Source: Bacillus pumilus
Lineage (GTDB): Bacteria; Bacillota; Bacilli; Bacillales; Bacillaceae
Length of the DNA: 64,000 nucleotides
Reading direction: 5' to 3'
Assembly: GCF_038738535.1 (NCBI RefSeq)
Contig: NZ_CP046128.1
Coordinates: 1,240,001-1,304,000, forward strand
Each line of letters begins with the position of its first letter. Within the stretch, counting starts at the first letter, position 1. The position numbers and the translations under genes are program-made. Of this stretch, positions 7,684 to 15,553 are shown piece after piece. The notes under the pieces are model-generated. The model ran no database searches, was not told where the DNA came from, and was given only the letters and a program-made list of their open reading frames with translations.

Positions 7684-7823
7684 CCAAAGGGGAGTAGCGT
7701 CCGGTTTTTACCGGAAACAAAGTCGTCATTACATGGACTTAAGTTCCATCGGCTTTGTTGGCATGATTCTACATATCACATGTCTAGCAAGACCTTTGCC
7801 ATTACAGGCAAAGGTCTTTTTTG
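7684..7823 (+). ncRNA. Mn2+ riboswitch (yybP-ykoY type) with terminator
   Basis: The leader contains the yybP-ykoY hallmarks GGGGAGTAGCG near its 5' end and CGGCTTTGTTGGCATGA in the second hairpin. CAAAGG at 7685-7690 can pair with CCTTTG 7793-7798 to close helix P1; the same CCTTTG otherwise pairs with CAAAGG 7809-7814 to form a terminator ending in TTTTTT. The two pairings exclude each other, so Mn2+ binding should stabilise P1, block the terminator and switch ykoY on. Confidence 0.93.
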
Positions 7824-7879
7824 TATTCATAAGCCTTTGTCTGTTGTGGGACAATAGATAAAAACAAGGAGGAATGATG

Positions 7880-8671
7880 ATGGATGCAGCAACTATTTTA
7901 GAGTACGGGTGGGTTCTTCTCGTACTGATTGGATTAGAAGGGATTTTAGCAGCTGATAACGCGCTGGTCATGGCTGTGATGGTTAAACACCTTCCTGAAA
8001 AGCAAAGAAAAAAGGCATTGTTTTACGGACTTGCGGGTGCGTTTGTCATGCGATTTGGTTCCCTGTTTCTTATTTCGTTTTTAGTGGATGTGTGGCAAGT
8101 TCAAGCCATTGGCGCAATTTATCTTCTTTATATTTCCATTCACCATATTTTAAAATCGCACGTATTTAAGAAAAAGGAATCAGACACAAACATGAAGCAA
8201 AGCGGCTTCTGGGCAACAGTCGTAAAAGTCGAGCTTGCCGACATCGCTTTTGCTGTAGATTCCATCTTAGCGGCCGTCGCATTAGCCGTGACATTGCCGA
8301 AAACGAGTCTTCCGCAAATCGGCGGACTCGATGGCGGTCAATTTATTGTCATTCTTTTAGGTGGTATCATCGGTCTTATCATCATGCGATTTGCAGCTAC
8401 TGTCTTTGTGAAACTGCTCAAAACAAGACCGAGCCTAGAAACAGCAGCCTTTGTCATTGTCGGATGGGTTGGTGTGAAGCTCACGCTTTATACACTGTCA
8501 CATCCAGCTATTGGTATCGTGTCCTCTCATTTTATTCATTCAGCATTATGGAAAGTGATTTTCTGGACGGTGCTTCTCGCAATTGCAGCATTTGGCTGGT
8601 TTTTATCAAGTCCATCAAGAAAAGGCGGCCAAGAAAACGATGGAAAACAAGAGGGACGCCTAGAAGAGTAG
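7880..8671 (+). CDS. ykoY: YkoY, TerC family manganese exporter
   Basis: About 263 residues with seven or so membrane helices. TerC signatures are GLEGILAADNALVMA in the first helix and ELADIAFAVDSILAA in a central helix; the paired Asn/Asp residues are the presumed metal site. In B. subtilis YkoY is a TerC-type protein under Mn2+ riboswitch control and is linked to Mn2+ efflux and metallation of exoenzymes. Three ATGs follow each other; the third (7880) is chosen because AAGGAGG ends 7 nt before it. It is preceded by the Mn2+ riboswitch and followed by a terminator. Confidence 0.9.
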   Translation: MDAATILEYGWVLLVLIGLEGILAADNALVMAVMVKHLPEKQRKKALFYGLAGAFVMRFGSLFLISFLVDVWQVQAIGAIYLLYISIHHILKSHVFKKKESDTNMKQSGFWATVVKVELADIAFAVDSILAAVALAVTLPKTSLPQIGGLDGGQFIVILLGGIIGLIIMRFAATVFVKLLKTRPSLETAAFVIVGWVGVKLTLYTLSHPAIGIVSSHFIHSALWKVIFWTVLLAIAAFGWFLSSPSRKGGQENDGKQEGRLEE

Positions 8672-8719
8672 GTTTTTTGAAAGAAATATCATTTCATTTT
8701 CATAACACGTATATTACAA

Positions 8720-8748
8720 ATAAGGGGGAGATACCCCCTTATTTCTTT
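8720..8748 (+). terminator. Terminator of ykoY
   Basis: Stem AATAAGGGGG / CCCCCTTATT, loop AGATA, then TTCTTT. The right arm also supplies the -35 of the sigma-I promoter. Confidence 0.8.
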
Positions 8749-8761
8749 GCTTTTAGACGAA
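8733..8761 (+). promoter_or_regulatory. sigI: Sigma-I autoregulatory promoter of sigI-rsgI
   Basis: ACCCCC (8733-8738) and CGAA (8758-8761), 19 nt apart, are the -35 and -10 signatures reported for sigma-I. The element lies about 125 bases upstream of sigI. A further 60-70 bases of A+T-rich sequence could hold a second, sigma-A promoter; one WalR half site (TGTAAA) is at 8766. Confidence 0.7.
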
Positions 8762-8886
8762 ACATTGTAAAGTAGATGATGATATACATGTCATAATTGA
8801 GTAACAGGAAATGAATTCCTCATTTCTTCCTTTGCGCTTCCCTCATAAATTAGCTATCATAAATGAGTAATATAGGGAGAACTGAG

Positions 8887-9642
8887 GTGAAACCATTGCT
8901 TAGCCTTTTGTTTAAAAAAGGAAAGAAAAAGCAAACATTAGAGCAGTCGGCTATCAGTATTCAACAAGGTGATATCGAGCTGCAAAATGCATTAATAGAG
9001 CAATACAAACCATTTGTCGCTAAGACGGTTTCATCCGTTTGTAAACGATATATAGATGAAAAAGATGATGAATTCAGCATAGGCTTAATTGCCTTTAATG
9101 AAGCGATAGAAAAATACTCTGCCGAAAAAGGAAACTCACTCCTTGCTTTCGCAGAATTAATTATTAAAAGAAAAGTGATCGACTATATTCGAAAAGAAGC
9201 GAGAAATGCGCCAACGGTTCAAATGGACCTGCAAGAAAGTGAAAATGGCGAGTACTCTCAAAGCATGATTGAAGCAGAGCTGTCTACAAATGAATATAGA
9301 CGTTTAATTGAACAAGAACATAGAAGAGAAGAAATAGAACATTTTAAAGAACGATTAAAAGTATACGGTCTCACGTTTCAAGAGCTGCTTGAACATTCAC
9401 CAAAGCATGCAGATGCCAGGCAAAATGCCATTAAAGTAGCCCACACACTCGTTGAACACGATGAGCTCAGAACCATTTTATTTCAGAAAAAACAATTACC
9501 AGTCAAACAGCTTGAAAAGCTAGTGGAAGTCAGCCGCAAAACGATTGAGAGAAATAGAAAATACATCATTGCGATGGCGATCATTATGACAGGAGATTAT
9601 GTGTATTTGAAAGATTACCTTAAAGGGGTGCTTAATTCATGA
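8887..9642 (+). CDS. sigI: RNA polymerase sigma factor SigI
   Basis: A 251-residue sigma-70-type factor of the SigI class. The region-2-like part contains FSIGLIAFNEAIEKYS and FAELIIKRKVIDYIRKEAR; the C-terminal part ends in a helix-turn-helix-like KQLEKLVEVSRKTIERNRKY. In B. subtilis SigI is a heat and cell-wall stress factor controlling mreBH, lytE and bcrC. Start GTG 8887 gives exactly the known length and follows AGGGAG. It overlaps rsgI by four bases (ATGA), so translation is coupled to its anti-sigma factor. Confidence 0.95.
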   Translation: MKPLLSLLFKKGKKKQTLEQSAISIQQGDIELQNALIEQYKPFVAKTVSSVCKRYIDEKDDEFSIGLIAFNEAIEKYSAEKGNSLLAFAELIIKRKVIDYIRKEARNAPTVQMDLQESENGEYSQSMIEAELSTNEYRRLIEQEHRREEIEHFKERLKVYGLTFQELLEHSPKHADARQNAIKVAHTLVEHDELRTILFQKKQLPVKQLEKLVEVSRKTIERNRKYIIAMAIIMTGDYVYLKDYLKGVLNS

Positions 9643-10820
9643 GAAGAGGCATTATAGTAGAGAAAAACAAAAAATATGTCACGCTGCTGACCCCTGATGG
9701 ACAATTTCTGCGGACAAAATATGAACAGCAAGACTATGAAATCGGTCAAGAAGTGACATTTCCGAATGAATCACGTCTCGAAAGAAAAAGAGCCGGTTTT
9801 TTTGACCTGCTTCGTTTACGTCCGTTAAATGCAGGAATCCTATCAATCGCAGCGATTATTGTCGTGATTTTTACTATGATGCCATCTTTCTCAAGTCAAA
9901 AAGCATATGCATATATGACAATTGACATTAACCCGAGCTTTGAACTGAAGCTTGATCACGATTATCAAGTGATCGGTGTCACACCACTGAATAAAGATGC
10001 GAAACAAGTACTGGCCAGTATGAAGGATTTGGAAAAAAACGACATGACCAAAGTCGTGCAGGAAATCATAGATGACTGTGACAAAAAAGGTTACGTGAAC
10101 CACTCTAAGAGCATTTATATTTCAACGGTTTATGAAAACAAGCAGGACCATACATATAAAACCAACGTCAAAAGTAAAATTAACACCATCTCTGGTGAAT
10201 ATCAAAAGCGCGATTACAAGCTAGAAACTGTAGAAAGTGACCTGGAAACAAGAGAAAAAGCTCAAAAGGCAGGCATTTCAACAGGCACATATATCAGAAA
10301 TCAAGAAATGCAAGACAAAGATCAAGAAGACATTAAAAAGGATGAAGACGCAGCAGAGAGTGATGCTGTCAAAGAAGAAGAGCCTAACAAAGATGATGAA
10401 GATCAAACAGACAAAGACAAACAAGAAGACGTCAAGACAGACGATAGCGAAGAGATGAAGCCAGATCAAGAGGCTCCTGAAGCTGAAGACAAAGAGCAGA
10501 AGGATCAAGAGAGGGAAGAGCAAGGATCTATTCAAAAGCCTCACCAAACAAAACCTGATGATGAAAGCAAAGACAATCAAATAAAGGAAGAAAAGGATCG
10601 TTCTATCGATAAAGAACAAAAAAAAAATCACTCAACGGAACCTGATGACAAAAGAAATCCAAACGGCACATCACGTGGTGGCGCTGAAAAGCACACAAAA
10701 AAAAACGACAGGGATCAGAAACGGCCGTCCGCTGAACGAAAAAGAGAACATATGAAGCAAGGAAAAGGTGTACCGTCCCCTTATCGTGAGAACCGGGATG
10801 AGCACACATATGAACAATAA
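9639..10820 (+). CDS. rsgI: Anti-sigma-I factor RsgI
   Basis: 393 residues. The cytoplasmic N-terminal RsgI domain (about 2-55) holds SigI; one membrane segment spans about 65-83; the extracytoplasmic part begins YMTIDINPSFEL, containing the conserved Asn-Pro reported as a self-cleavage point in this family. From about residue 210 to the end the chain is Lys/Glu/Asp/Gln-rich low-complexity sequence with no carbohydrate-binding domain, unlike clostridial RsgI proteins. This tail presumably lies in the wall and feeds stress-induced proteolysis. Second gene of the sigI operon. Confidence 0.93.
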   Translation: MRRGIIVEKNKKYVTLLTPDGQFLRTKYEQQDYEIGQEVTFPNESRLERKRAGFFDLLRLRPLNAGILSIAAIIVVIFTMMPSFSSQKAYAYMTIDINPSFELKLDHDYQVIGVTPLNKDAKQVLASMKDLEKNDMTKVVQEIIDDCDKKGYVNHSKSIYISTVYENKQDHTYKTNVKSKINTISGEYQKRDYKLETVESDLETREKAQKAGISTGTYIRNQEMQDKDQEDIKKDEDAAESDAVKEEEPNKDDEDQTDKDKQEDVKTDDSEEMKPDQEAPEAEDKEQKDQEREEQGSIQKPHQTKPDDESKDNQIKEEKDRSIDKEQKKNHSTEPDDKRNPNGTSRGGAEKHTKKNDRDQKRPSAERKREHMKQGKGVPSPYRENRDEHTYEQ

Positions 10821-10846
10821 AAAAACGCCAGAATAGCTCCGGCGTA
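10821..10846 (-). terminator. Terminator of sspD
   Basis: On the minus strand ACGCC / GGCGT followed by TTTTTTT; on the plus strand the same hairpin lies right after rsgI but lacks a good T run. Confidence 0.65.
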
Positions 10847-10859
10847 TTTCACCATGTTT

Positions 10860-11054
10860 TTATTTAGATTGATTGCCCATTTGTGATTGAGCCTGTTGAA
10901 CGAGTCTTTTTGTAATTTCACCGCCAACAGAACCATTTGCACGTGCGACTGTATCTGAACCGAGAGTCACGCCAAATTCTTGAGCGATCTCGTATTTAAA
11001 TTGATCTAATGCTTGTTCTACTCCAGGAACAAGAAGTTGATTTCGGTTTGCCAT
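10860..11054 (-). CDS. sspD: Alpha/beta-type small acid-soluble spore protein SspD
   Basis: 64 residues with the two alpha/beta SASP signatures: the germination protease site around [12 protein letters not shown] and the conserved [19 protein letters not shown] coat spore DNA and protect it from UV and heat; they are degraded at germination. ATG 11054 is taken as the start because AGGAGG is 9 nt upstream and the length then equals SspD of B. subtilis; an ATG two codons earlier is too close to the binding site. Expected to be expressed by sigma-G in the forespore, but I did not resolve the promoter. Confidence 0.93.
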   Translation of the reverse strand: MANRNQLLVPGVEQALDQFKYEIAQEFGVTLGSDTVARANGSVGGEITKRLVQQAQSQMGNQSK

Positions 11055-11140
11055 GTCCATATTCCTCCTTTCACCTCATGTTTGTTGCGCCTTCTTATTT
11101 TGAAGAAAACAGCGTACAATTATGCTGGCAATTGCTGCAC

Positions 11141-11170
11141 AAAAAACCGAGGTGATGATTCACCTCGGTT
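11141..11170 (-). terminator. Terminator overlapping the ykrK stop codon
   Basis: AACCGAGGTG / CACCTCGGTT with a 6-nt loop and a T run on the minus strand; the ykrK TGA lies in the first arm. Confidence 0.8.
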
Positions 11171-11888
11171 CTTCTTTATCCTGATGCTGCAGTGTATGAA
11201 ACATCATTTCTTGTGCCGTACTTTGCAAGTGTGAAGTAAAGACAGAAAAAACGGTTGAACTGATAATGCCTTTGATCAAATGCCATTGGTGCTGTGTCAA
11301 TTCAGAAAATTCTTCACGGAGCTTATCTGTCTGTTCCTCTGTGATTTCCCGTAAGTTTGTTTCTTTTAACGGAAAAAGAGTATGATGATAAATAAAATCA
11401 AGGACATGCGCATATGCTTCATAAAAGCGCAGTGGACTAATAATATCATCAGTTCGATCCGTAATTGTGTTAAATAAGGCAGATAAGATGGTACGGATGG
11501 CATCAAAGTCAAAAACTGATTTTAAATCTCTAACAATTAATAAAATAACGACCTGATCAATTGAGTACTTCTTTCCAAGCTCAGGGTGGCCAATCATATC
11601 TTTAATATCACGTTTGATCCAGTTTTGAATCGCTGTCGATTTAAGAGAAGTCAGTTCGCATAGGTTTCCTAATTCTACAATTTCATTTGTGGAGAGTCCA
11701 TGCTCTGATTTGTGTTTCCGCCGTTCAAGCCTCTCAAAAAAAGAAGGGATTTTTAGCTCGTCATGTTCGTGATGTTTGTCTTTTTTTACAGATAAATTTA
11801 ATAGCTGAAGCGGAGTCAGATCTCCCTCTCCTTTTAGAGAATAGAGAAGACTTGTCATGTCAATTCTCGTTAATTTAAAAGCACCCAT
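11160..11888 (-). CDS. ykrK: YkrK, repressor of htpX (DUF1836 family)
   Basis: About 242 residues. The central stretch TSLKSTAIQNWIKRDIKDMIGHPELGKKYSIDQVVILL is the helical DNA-binding DUF1836 signature; the C-terminal half is helical. In B. subtilis YkrK represses the heat-shock gene htpX together with Rok. Start ATG 11888 follows GAGGTGG; the longer reading has no binding site. The gene faces away from htpX, and an 18-bp palindrome lies just downstream of the htpX promoter, consistent with the same control here. Confidence 0.88.
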   Translation of the reverse strand: MGAFKLTRIDMTSLLYSLKGEGDLTPLQLLNLSVKKDKHHEHDELKIPSFFERLERRKHKSEHGLSTNEIVELGNLCELTSLKSTAIQNWIKRDIKDMIGHPELGKKYSIDQVVILLIVRDLKSVFDFDAIRTILSALFNTITDRTDDIISPLRFYEAYAHVLDFIYHHTLFPLKETNLREITEEQTDKLREEFSELTQHQWHLIKGIISSTVFSVFTSHLQSTAQEMMFHTLQHQDKEEPR

Positions 11889-12092
11889 TATTCCACCTCG
11901 TTTGTACGTCAAAAACGTCATAATTGATCTAATTCAACATCATAATCTCTTTTTGATGAAAATGCAAAATAAACTAAAATCCAGAAAGCGGCGTCACAAT
12001 TTGTTCACTTTTCAGCTGTAGCAAATGTCGTAAATATTGAAGTGACGGGGCTTAAGCCGTTATGATAAACATAGGAAATGATTCCTTTTTCC

Positions 12093-12121
12093 TTGCAATT
12101 TGAGACGTTTATTTTTATAAT
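12093..12121 (+). promoter_or_regulatory. htpX: Sigma-A promoter of htpX
   Basis: TTGCAA, 17 nt, TATAAT. The predicted transcription start is near 12128. Confidence 0.85.
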
Positions 12122-12129
12122 TTTATTAA

Positions 12130-12147
12130 TAAGTTCAAATGAACTTA
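12130..12147. promoter_or_regulatory. Palindromic operator in the htpX leader, likely YkrK site
   Basis: TAAGTTCAAATGAACTTA: two exact 8-bp arms around AA, at about +2 to +19 of the predicted htpX transcript, where a repressor would block initiation or early elongation. Confidence 0.75.
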
Positions 12148-12168
12148 ATATGACAGCGGAGGTTATGT

Positions 12169-13068
12169 ATGGGTAAAAGAATATTTCTGTTTATATTAAC
12201 GAACATTCTTGTTATCACTACGATTGGTATTGTACTATCGGTTATTAGTGCAGCAACTGGTGTTGGTTCTTATATAGGAGCAGATGGTGGAATTAATTTT
12301 GTGGCATTGCTAGTATTCAGTGCAGTTGTTGGTTTTGTTGGCTCGTTCATGTCACTTGCAATGTCTCGCTGGATGGCAAAAATGATGATGGGTGTGCGTG
12401 TGTTAAACCCTGAAAAGGATTCATTAACATATGATGAGCAGCAGCTTGTTGACCGCGTGCACAGATTATCAAGAGCAGCAGGCCTTTCTAAAATGCCTGA
12501 GGTTGGTATTTATCAATCATCTGAAGTAAATGCTTTTGCGACAGGTCCTTCTAAGAGAAGATCACTTGTTGCGGTTTCCACTGGATTGCTTCATGAAATG
12601 GATGATGCAGCAGTTGAAGGTGTAATCGCTCACGAAGTTGCTCACGTTGCGAACGGTGATATGGTGACAATGACGCTGCTTCAAGGGATCGTCAACACGT
12701 TCGTTGTCTTCCTTTCAAGAATTGCGGCATGGATCGCAAGCCGCTTTGTTCCGCGTGAAGAGCTTGTGCCGATTGTTCATTTTATCGCAGTGATTGTTTT
12801 CCAAATCATTTTCTCTATCTTAGGAAGCCTTGTCGTGTTTGCATATTCTAGACACCGTGAATTCCATGCAGACCGCGGCGGAGCTGACCTTGCCGGTAAA
12901 GATAAAATGATTCATGCGCTTCGCTCACTTGAGGCGTATACGTCAAGAATCAAAGATGATGATCAAACAGCAGTTGCTACGCTTAAAATCAGTGGTAAAC
13001 GAAAAGCTTCTCTTTTCTCAACACACCCTGATTTAAACGAAAGAATCAGAAGACTAGAAGCAAAATAA
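12169..13068 (+). CDS. htpX: Membrane zinc metalloprotease HtpX
   Basis: 299 residues, M48 family. Two N-terminal membrane helices, the zinc motif HEVAH at residues 155-159, two further helices (about 168-220) and the third zinc ligand in [13 protein letters not shown]. HtpX degrades misfolded membrane proteins and is heat inducible. Start ATG 12169 behind GCGGAGG. Monocistronic, with its own promoter, palindromic operator and terminator. Confidence 0.95.
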   Translation: MGKRIFLFILTNILVITTIGIVLSVISAATGVGSYIGADGGINFVALLVFSAVVGFVGSFMSLAMSRWMAKMMMGVRVLNPEKDSLTYDEQQLVDRVHRLSRAAGLSKMPEVGIYQSSEVNAFATGPSKRRSLVAVSTGLLHEMDDAAVEGVIAHEVAHVANGDMVTMTLLQGIVNTFVVFLSRIAAWIASRFVPREELVPIVHFIAVIVFQIIFSILGSLVVFAYSRHREFHADRGGADLAGKDKMIHALRSLEAYTSRIKDDDQTAVATLKISGKRKASLFSTHPDLNERIRRLEAK

Positions 13069-13076
13069 GAGAGACG

Positions 13077-13112
13077 AAAAGACATTCTGTTACAGGATGT
13101 CTTTTCTTTTTT
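13077..13112 (+). terminator. Terminator of htpX
   Basis: AAAAGACAT / ATGTCTTTT stem followed by CTTTTTT. Confidence 0.85.
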
Positions 13113-13211
13113 GATGAAAAAGTAAATAAAGCATAAAATACCTTTAAAATCATGTCTCTTTTCATTAAAATGATAAGTATTGAAAATTGAAAGTTAAAAG
13201 AAGGAATGACA

Positions 13212-14561
13212 ATGAACCCAATTAAAAAGCTAATTGACCGGCTATCGGCTTTCCAGCTGATTGCCCTTTATTATTTTCTTGCTGTGACCGTCTCATTTAT
13301 TCTTCTAAGTTTGCCAGTCGCTCATCAAGATGGGGTGGTGAAGTGGACATTTATCGATGCATTATTTACGGCAGTGAGTGCGGTAAGTGTCACAGGACTC
13401 ACCGTTGTTGATACCTCCCAAACATTTAGTGTGGCAGGTATGTGGATCCTTGCGTTTGTCCTGCAAATCGGAGGTATCGGCATTATGACGCTCGGTACCT
13501 TTGTGTGGATTGTCATGCGAAAAAGGATCGGGATTAAAGAAAGAAAGCTCATCATGGCAGATCAAAACCAGAGCAATTTATCAGGAATTGTGAAATTAAT
13601 GAAGCAGGTCTTATATTTAATTTTGCTCATTGAGTTTGTAGGCGGTCTGATTTTAAGCATGTATTTTCTCAAATATTACGATGTGCAGGCAGCATTCTTA
13701 CATGGCTTCTTCTCAAGTATTAGTGCGACCACCAATGGGGGCTTTGATATTACAGGGAACTCGCTCATCCCTTACAAAGATGATTATTTTGTCCAATTTA
13801 TTACGATGCTGCTGATCATCTTTGGAGCCATTGGCTTTCCTGTCCTCGTAGAAGTAAAGGATTACTTATTTAATCAAGACCGAAAGCACGCATCGTTCTC
13901 ATTGTTTACAAAAATCACAACGATTACGTTTGGCAGCTTAGTCATTGTTGGCGCTATTGGGATTTATGCCCTTGAAGCCCGGTTTACGTTTTTAGGGAAG
14001 AGCTGGCACGAAGTTTTGTTTTATTCATTGTTCCAATCGACCGCCACAAGAAGTGGTGGACTTTCCACATTAGATATTACTCAATTGACAGAACCGACGC
14101 TGTTATTTTTATGTCTGCTCATGTTTATCGGGGCATCTCCAAGCTCGGTTGGGGGCGGAATTCGGACAACCACCTTTGCCCTTAATTTACTCGCACTGTT
14201 TCATTTTGCTCGGGGAAATAAGTCCATTAAAATCTTCAAAAGAGAGCTGCATCAAGCGGATATAAACAAATCTCTAATGGTGACGATGATGGCCTTTATA
14301 TTGGTGTTTGGCGCTACATTCTTATTAACCTTATCCGAGCAAAATACGCTTCTTCAAAATTTATTTGAAGTCTGTTCTGCATTCGGAACAACAGGGCTAT
14401 CACTAGGGATTACCTCTGAGCTCTCTGTTTTCGGTAAGTGTATCATTATGATGGTCATGTTTATTGGACGGATCGGCATTCCAAGCTTCTTGTACTTAAT
14501 TGGCCGAAGAGAAAGCGAAGCGAATTATCATTATCCGAAAGAGCGTGTCATCATCGGCTAA
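13212..14561 (+). CDS. ktrD: Potassium uptake protein KtrD (membrane subunit)
   Basis: 449 residues, Trk/Ktr/HKT family. Four M1-P-M2 repeats supply the selectivity filter; visible filter segments are SVTGLTVVD, SATTNGGFD, TATRSGGLS and SAFGTTGLS, each with its key Gly. The central membrane loop ASPSSVGGGIRT gates the pore. KtrD pairs with the cytoplasmic nucleotide-binding subunit KtrC, encoded elsewhere, to form the low-affinity Na+-dependent K+ system. Start ATG 13212 gives the known B. subtilis length and a proper distance from GAAGGA; the ATG two codons earlier abuts the binding site. Confidence 0.93.
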   Translation: MNPIKKLIDRLSAFQLIALYYFLAVTVSFILLSLPVAHQDGVVKWTFIDALFTAVSAVSVTGLTVVDTSQTFSVAGMWILAFVLQIGGIGIMTLGTFVWIVMRKRIGIKERKLIMADQNQSNLSGIVKLMKQVLYLILLIEFVGGLILSMYFLKYYDVQAAFLHGFFSSISATTNGGFDITGNSLIPYKDDYFVQFITMLLIIFGAIGFPVLVEVKDYLFNQDRKHASFSLFTKITTITFGSLVIVGAIGIYALEARFTFLGKSWHEVLFYSLFQSTATRSGGLSTLDITQLTEPTLLFLCLLMFIGASPSSVGGGIRTTTFALNLLALFHFARGNKSIKIFKRELHQADINKSLMVTMMAFILVFGATFLLTLSEQNTLLQNLFEVCSAFGTTGLSLGITSELSVFGKCIIMMVMFIGRIGIPSFLYLIGRRESEANYHYPKERVIIG

Positions 14562-14590
14562 ACAGCATTCCGAGCGAATGCTGTTTTTTT
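14561..14590 (+). terminator. Terminator of ktrD
   Basis: AACAGCATTC / GAATGCTGTT stem, 5-nt loop, then TTTTTT. Confidence 0.9.
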
Positions 14591-14658
14591 ATTTCCATTA
14601 TCTAACTGGCTAAATCACGCGAGATGTTCGCAATCTATAGGTAAGAGGTGAACGAGAC

Positions 14659-15177
14659 GTGCTGGATGTAATATGGAAAGCAATTGTCATGCTGCTAGTT
14701 GGTACCTTGCTGCTGAGAATAGCAGGGCCTAAATCCATTAGTCAATTAACTGTTCAACAAACAGTGATCATGATTTCAATCGGATCGATTATTATCCAAC
14801 CCTTTATTGAGCACAATTTACTTGAAACGATTTATGCCGCTGCTACATTTATCATTGCACTCGTCATCATGGAAAAATTGTCTATCCAATCTGATTTCTT
14901 TGAAAAATTGGTTTCAGGGAAATCTGTGGTCATTTTGCAGGATGGAGAAATGCTTGATCACAAGCTGAAGAAAACGAGGCTCACTAGGGATGAATTCAAA
15001 ATGCGCTTAAAGCAGCAAGGCATCACAGACATCAGCTGTCTCAAAAAAGCCACCCTAGAAGCCAATGGACAAATTGGCTATGAGTTAAAGCCAGAAGAAA
15101 AGCCCGTGACGGTCAAACAAATGAAGGAACTCCTAGACCAATTAAGAGAAGAACTAAATATGTTAAAAAAGGACTGA
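14659..15177 (+). CDS. DUF421 membrane protein (YetF/YkjA family)
   Basis: 172 residues: three membrane helices within about residues 5-75, then a soluble C-terminal domain with KSVVILQDGEMLDHKLKKTRLTRDEF, the typical DUF421 fold in which the cytosolic domain dimerises. Members include YetF, YrbG and YkjA; several affect spore germination or envelope properties, but no activity is assigned. Start GTG 14659 follows AAGAGGTGA. It heads a probable three-gene unit with the two small proteins downstream. Confidence 0.8.
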   Translation: MLDVIWKAIVMLLVGTLLLRIAGPKSISQLTVQQTVIMISIGSIIIQPFIEHNLLETIYAAATFIIALVIMEKLSIQSDFFEKLVSGKSVVILQDGEMLDHKLKKTRLTRDEFKMRLKQQGITDISCLKKATLEANGQIGYELKPEEKPVTVKQMKELLDQLREELNMLKKD

Positions 15178-15183
15178 TTTCAG

Positions 15184-15348
15184 ATGAAAAGAAAAGCAGC
15201 GAAAAATGAAGCACTGACAAATAATATGACACCGACAGAAAGCCTGGCACATGATCAAGGACAAACCCAATTTGATGAACAATCAAGAGATCGTCAGGCA
15301 AACCGAAATTCTCACAAAGGGAAACAAGGAGGAGGATCTCATGACTAA
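15184..15348 (+). CDS. Small hydrophilic protein, 54 residues
   Basis: A frame starting six bases after the DUF421 stop, with AAAGGA about 10 nt upstream. The product is Asn/Gln/Lys/Gly rich (MKRKAAKNEALTNN ... SHKGKQGGGSHD), the composition of minor small spore proteins, though no family is certain. Its stop overlaps the start of the next small gene by eight bases (ATGACTAA), indicating coupled translation. Confidence 0.55.
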   Translation: MKRKAAKNEALTNNMTPTESLAHDQGQTQFDEQSRDRQANRNSHKGKQGGGSHD

Positions 15349-15523
15349 AAAGCATGTGAAGAGCAAGGACATGAAAGATCATAAGAGGCCAATGGACCCA
15401 GATATCTTAGAAGAGGAATTTGGCAGTGAGCTTGGAGATATCAACAGCAGCAAATGGATTGATACTCTTGTAAAACCTAAGAAAGATGCTGAATGTCACA
15501 ATGGACACATGGATGAAAAATAG
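15341..15523 (+). CDS. Small hydrophilic protein, 60 residues
   Basis: Starts at ATG 15341 behind the excellent site AAGGAGGAGG, overlapping the preceding gene by eight bases. The protein is charged (MTKKHVKSKDMKDHKRPMDPD ... CHNGHMDEK) with one acidic middle part, no membrane segment. Last gene of the DUF421 unit; a bidirectional terminator follows. Function unknown. Confidence 0.65.
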   Translation: MTKKHVKSKDMKDHKRPMDPDILEEEFGSELGDINSSKWIDTLVKPKKDAECHNGHMDEK

Positions 15524-15553
15524 AAAAAACGATCCTTGCGGGATCGTTTTTTA
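15524..15553. terminator. Bidirectional terminator
   Basis: AAAAAACGATCC / GGATCGTTTTTT: A-rich and T-rich flanks serve both the small-gene unit and the convergent ykrP. Confidence 0.9.

Noticed and set aside
10278..10631. A 117-codon hydrophobic frame antisense to rsgI
   Set aside because: Produced by the reverse complement of the Lys/Asp/Glu-rich repeats of RsgI (Phe/Leu/Ile codons); no start signals.
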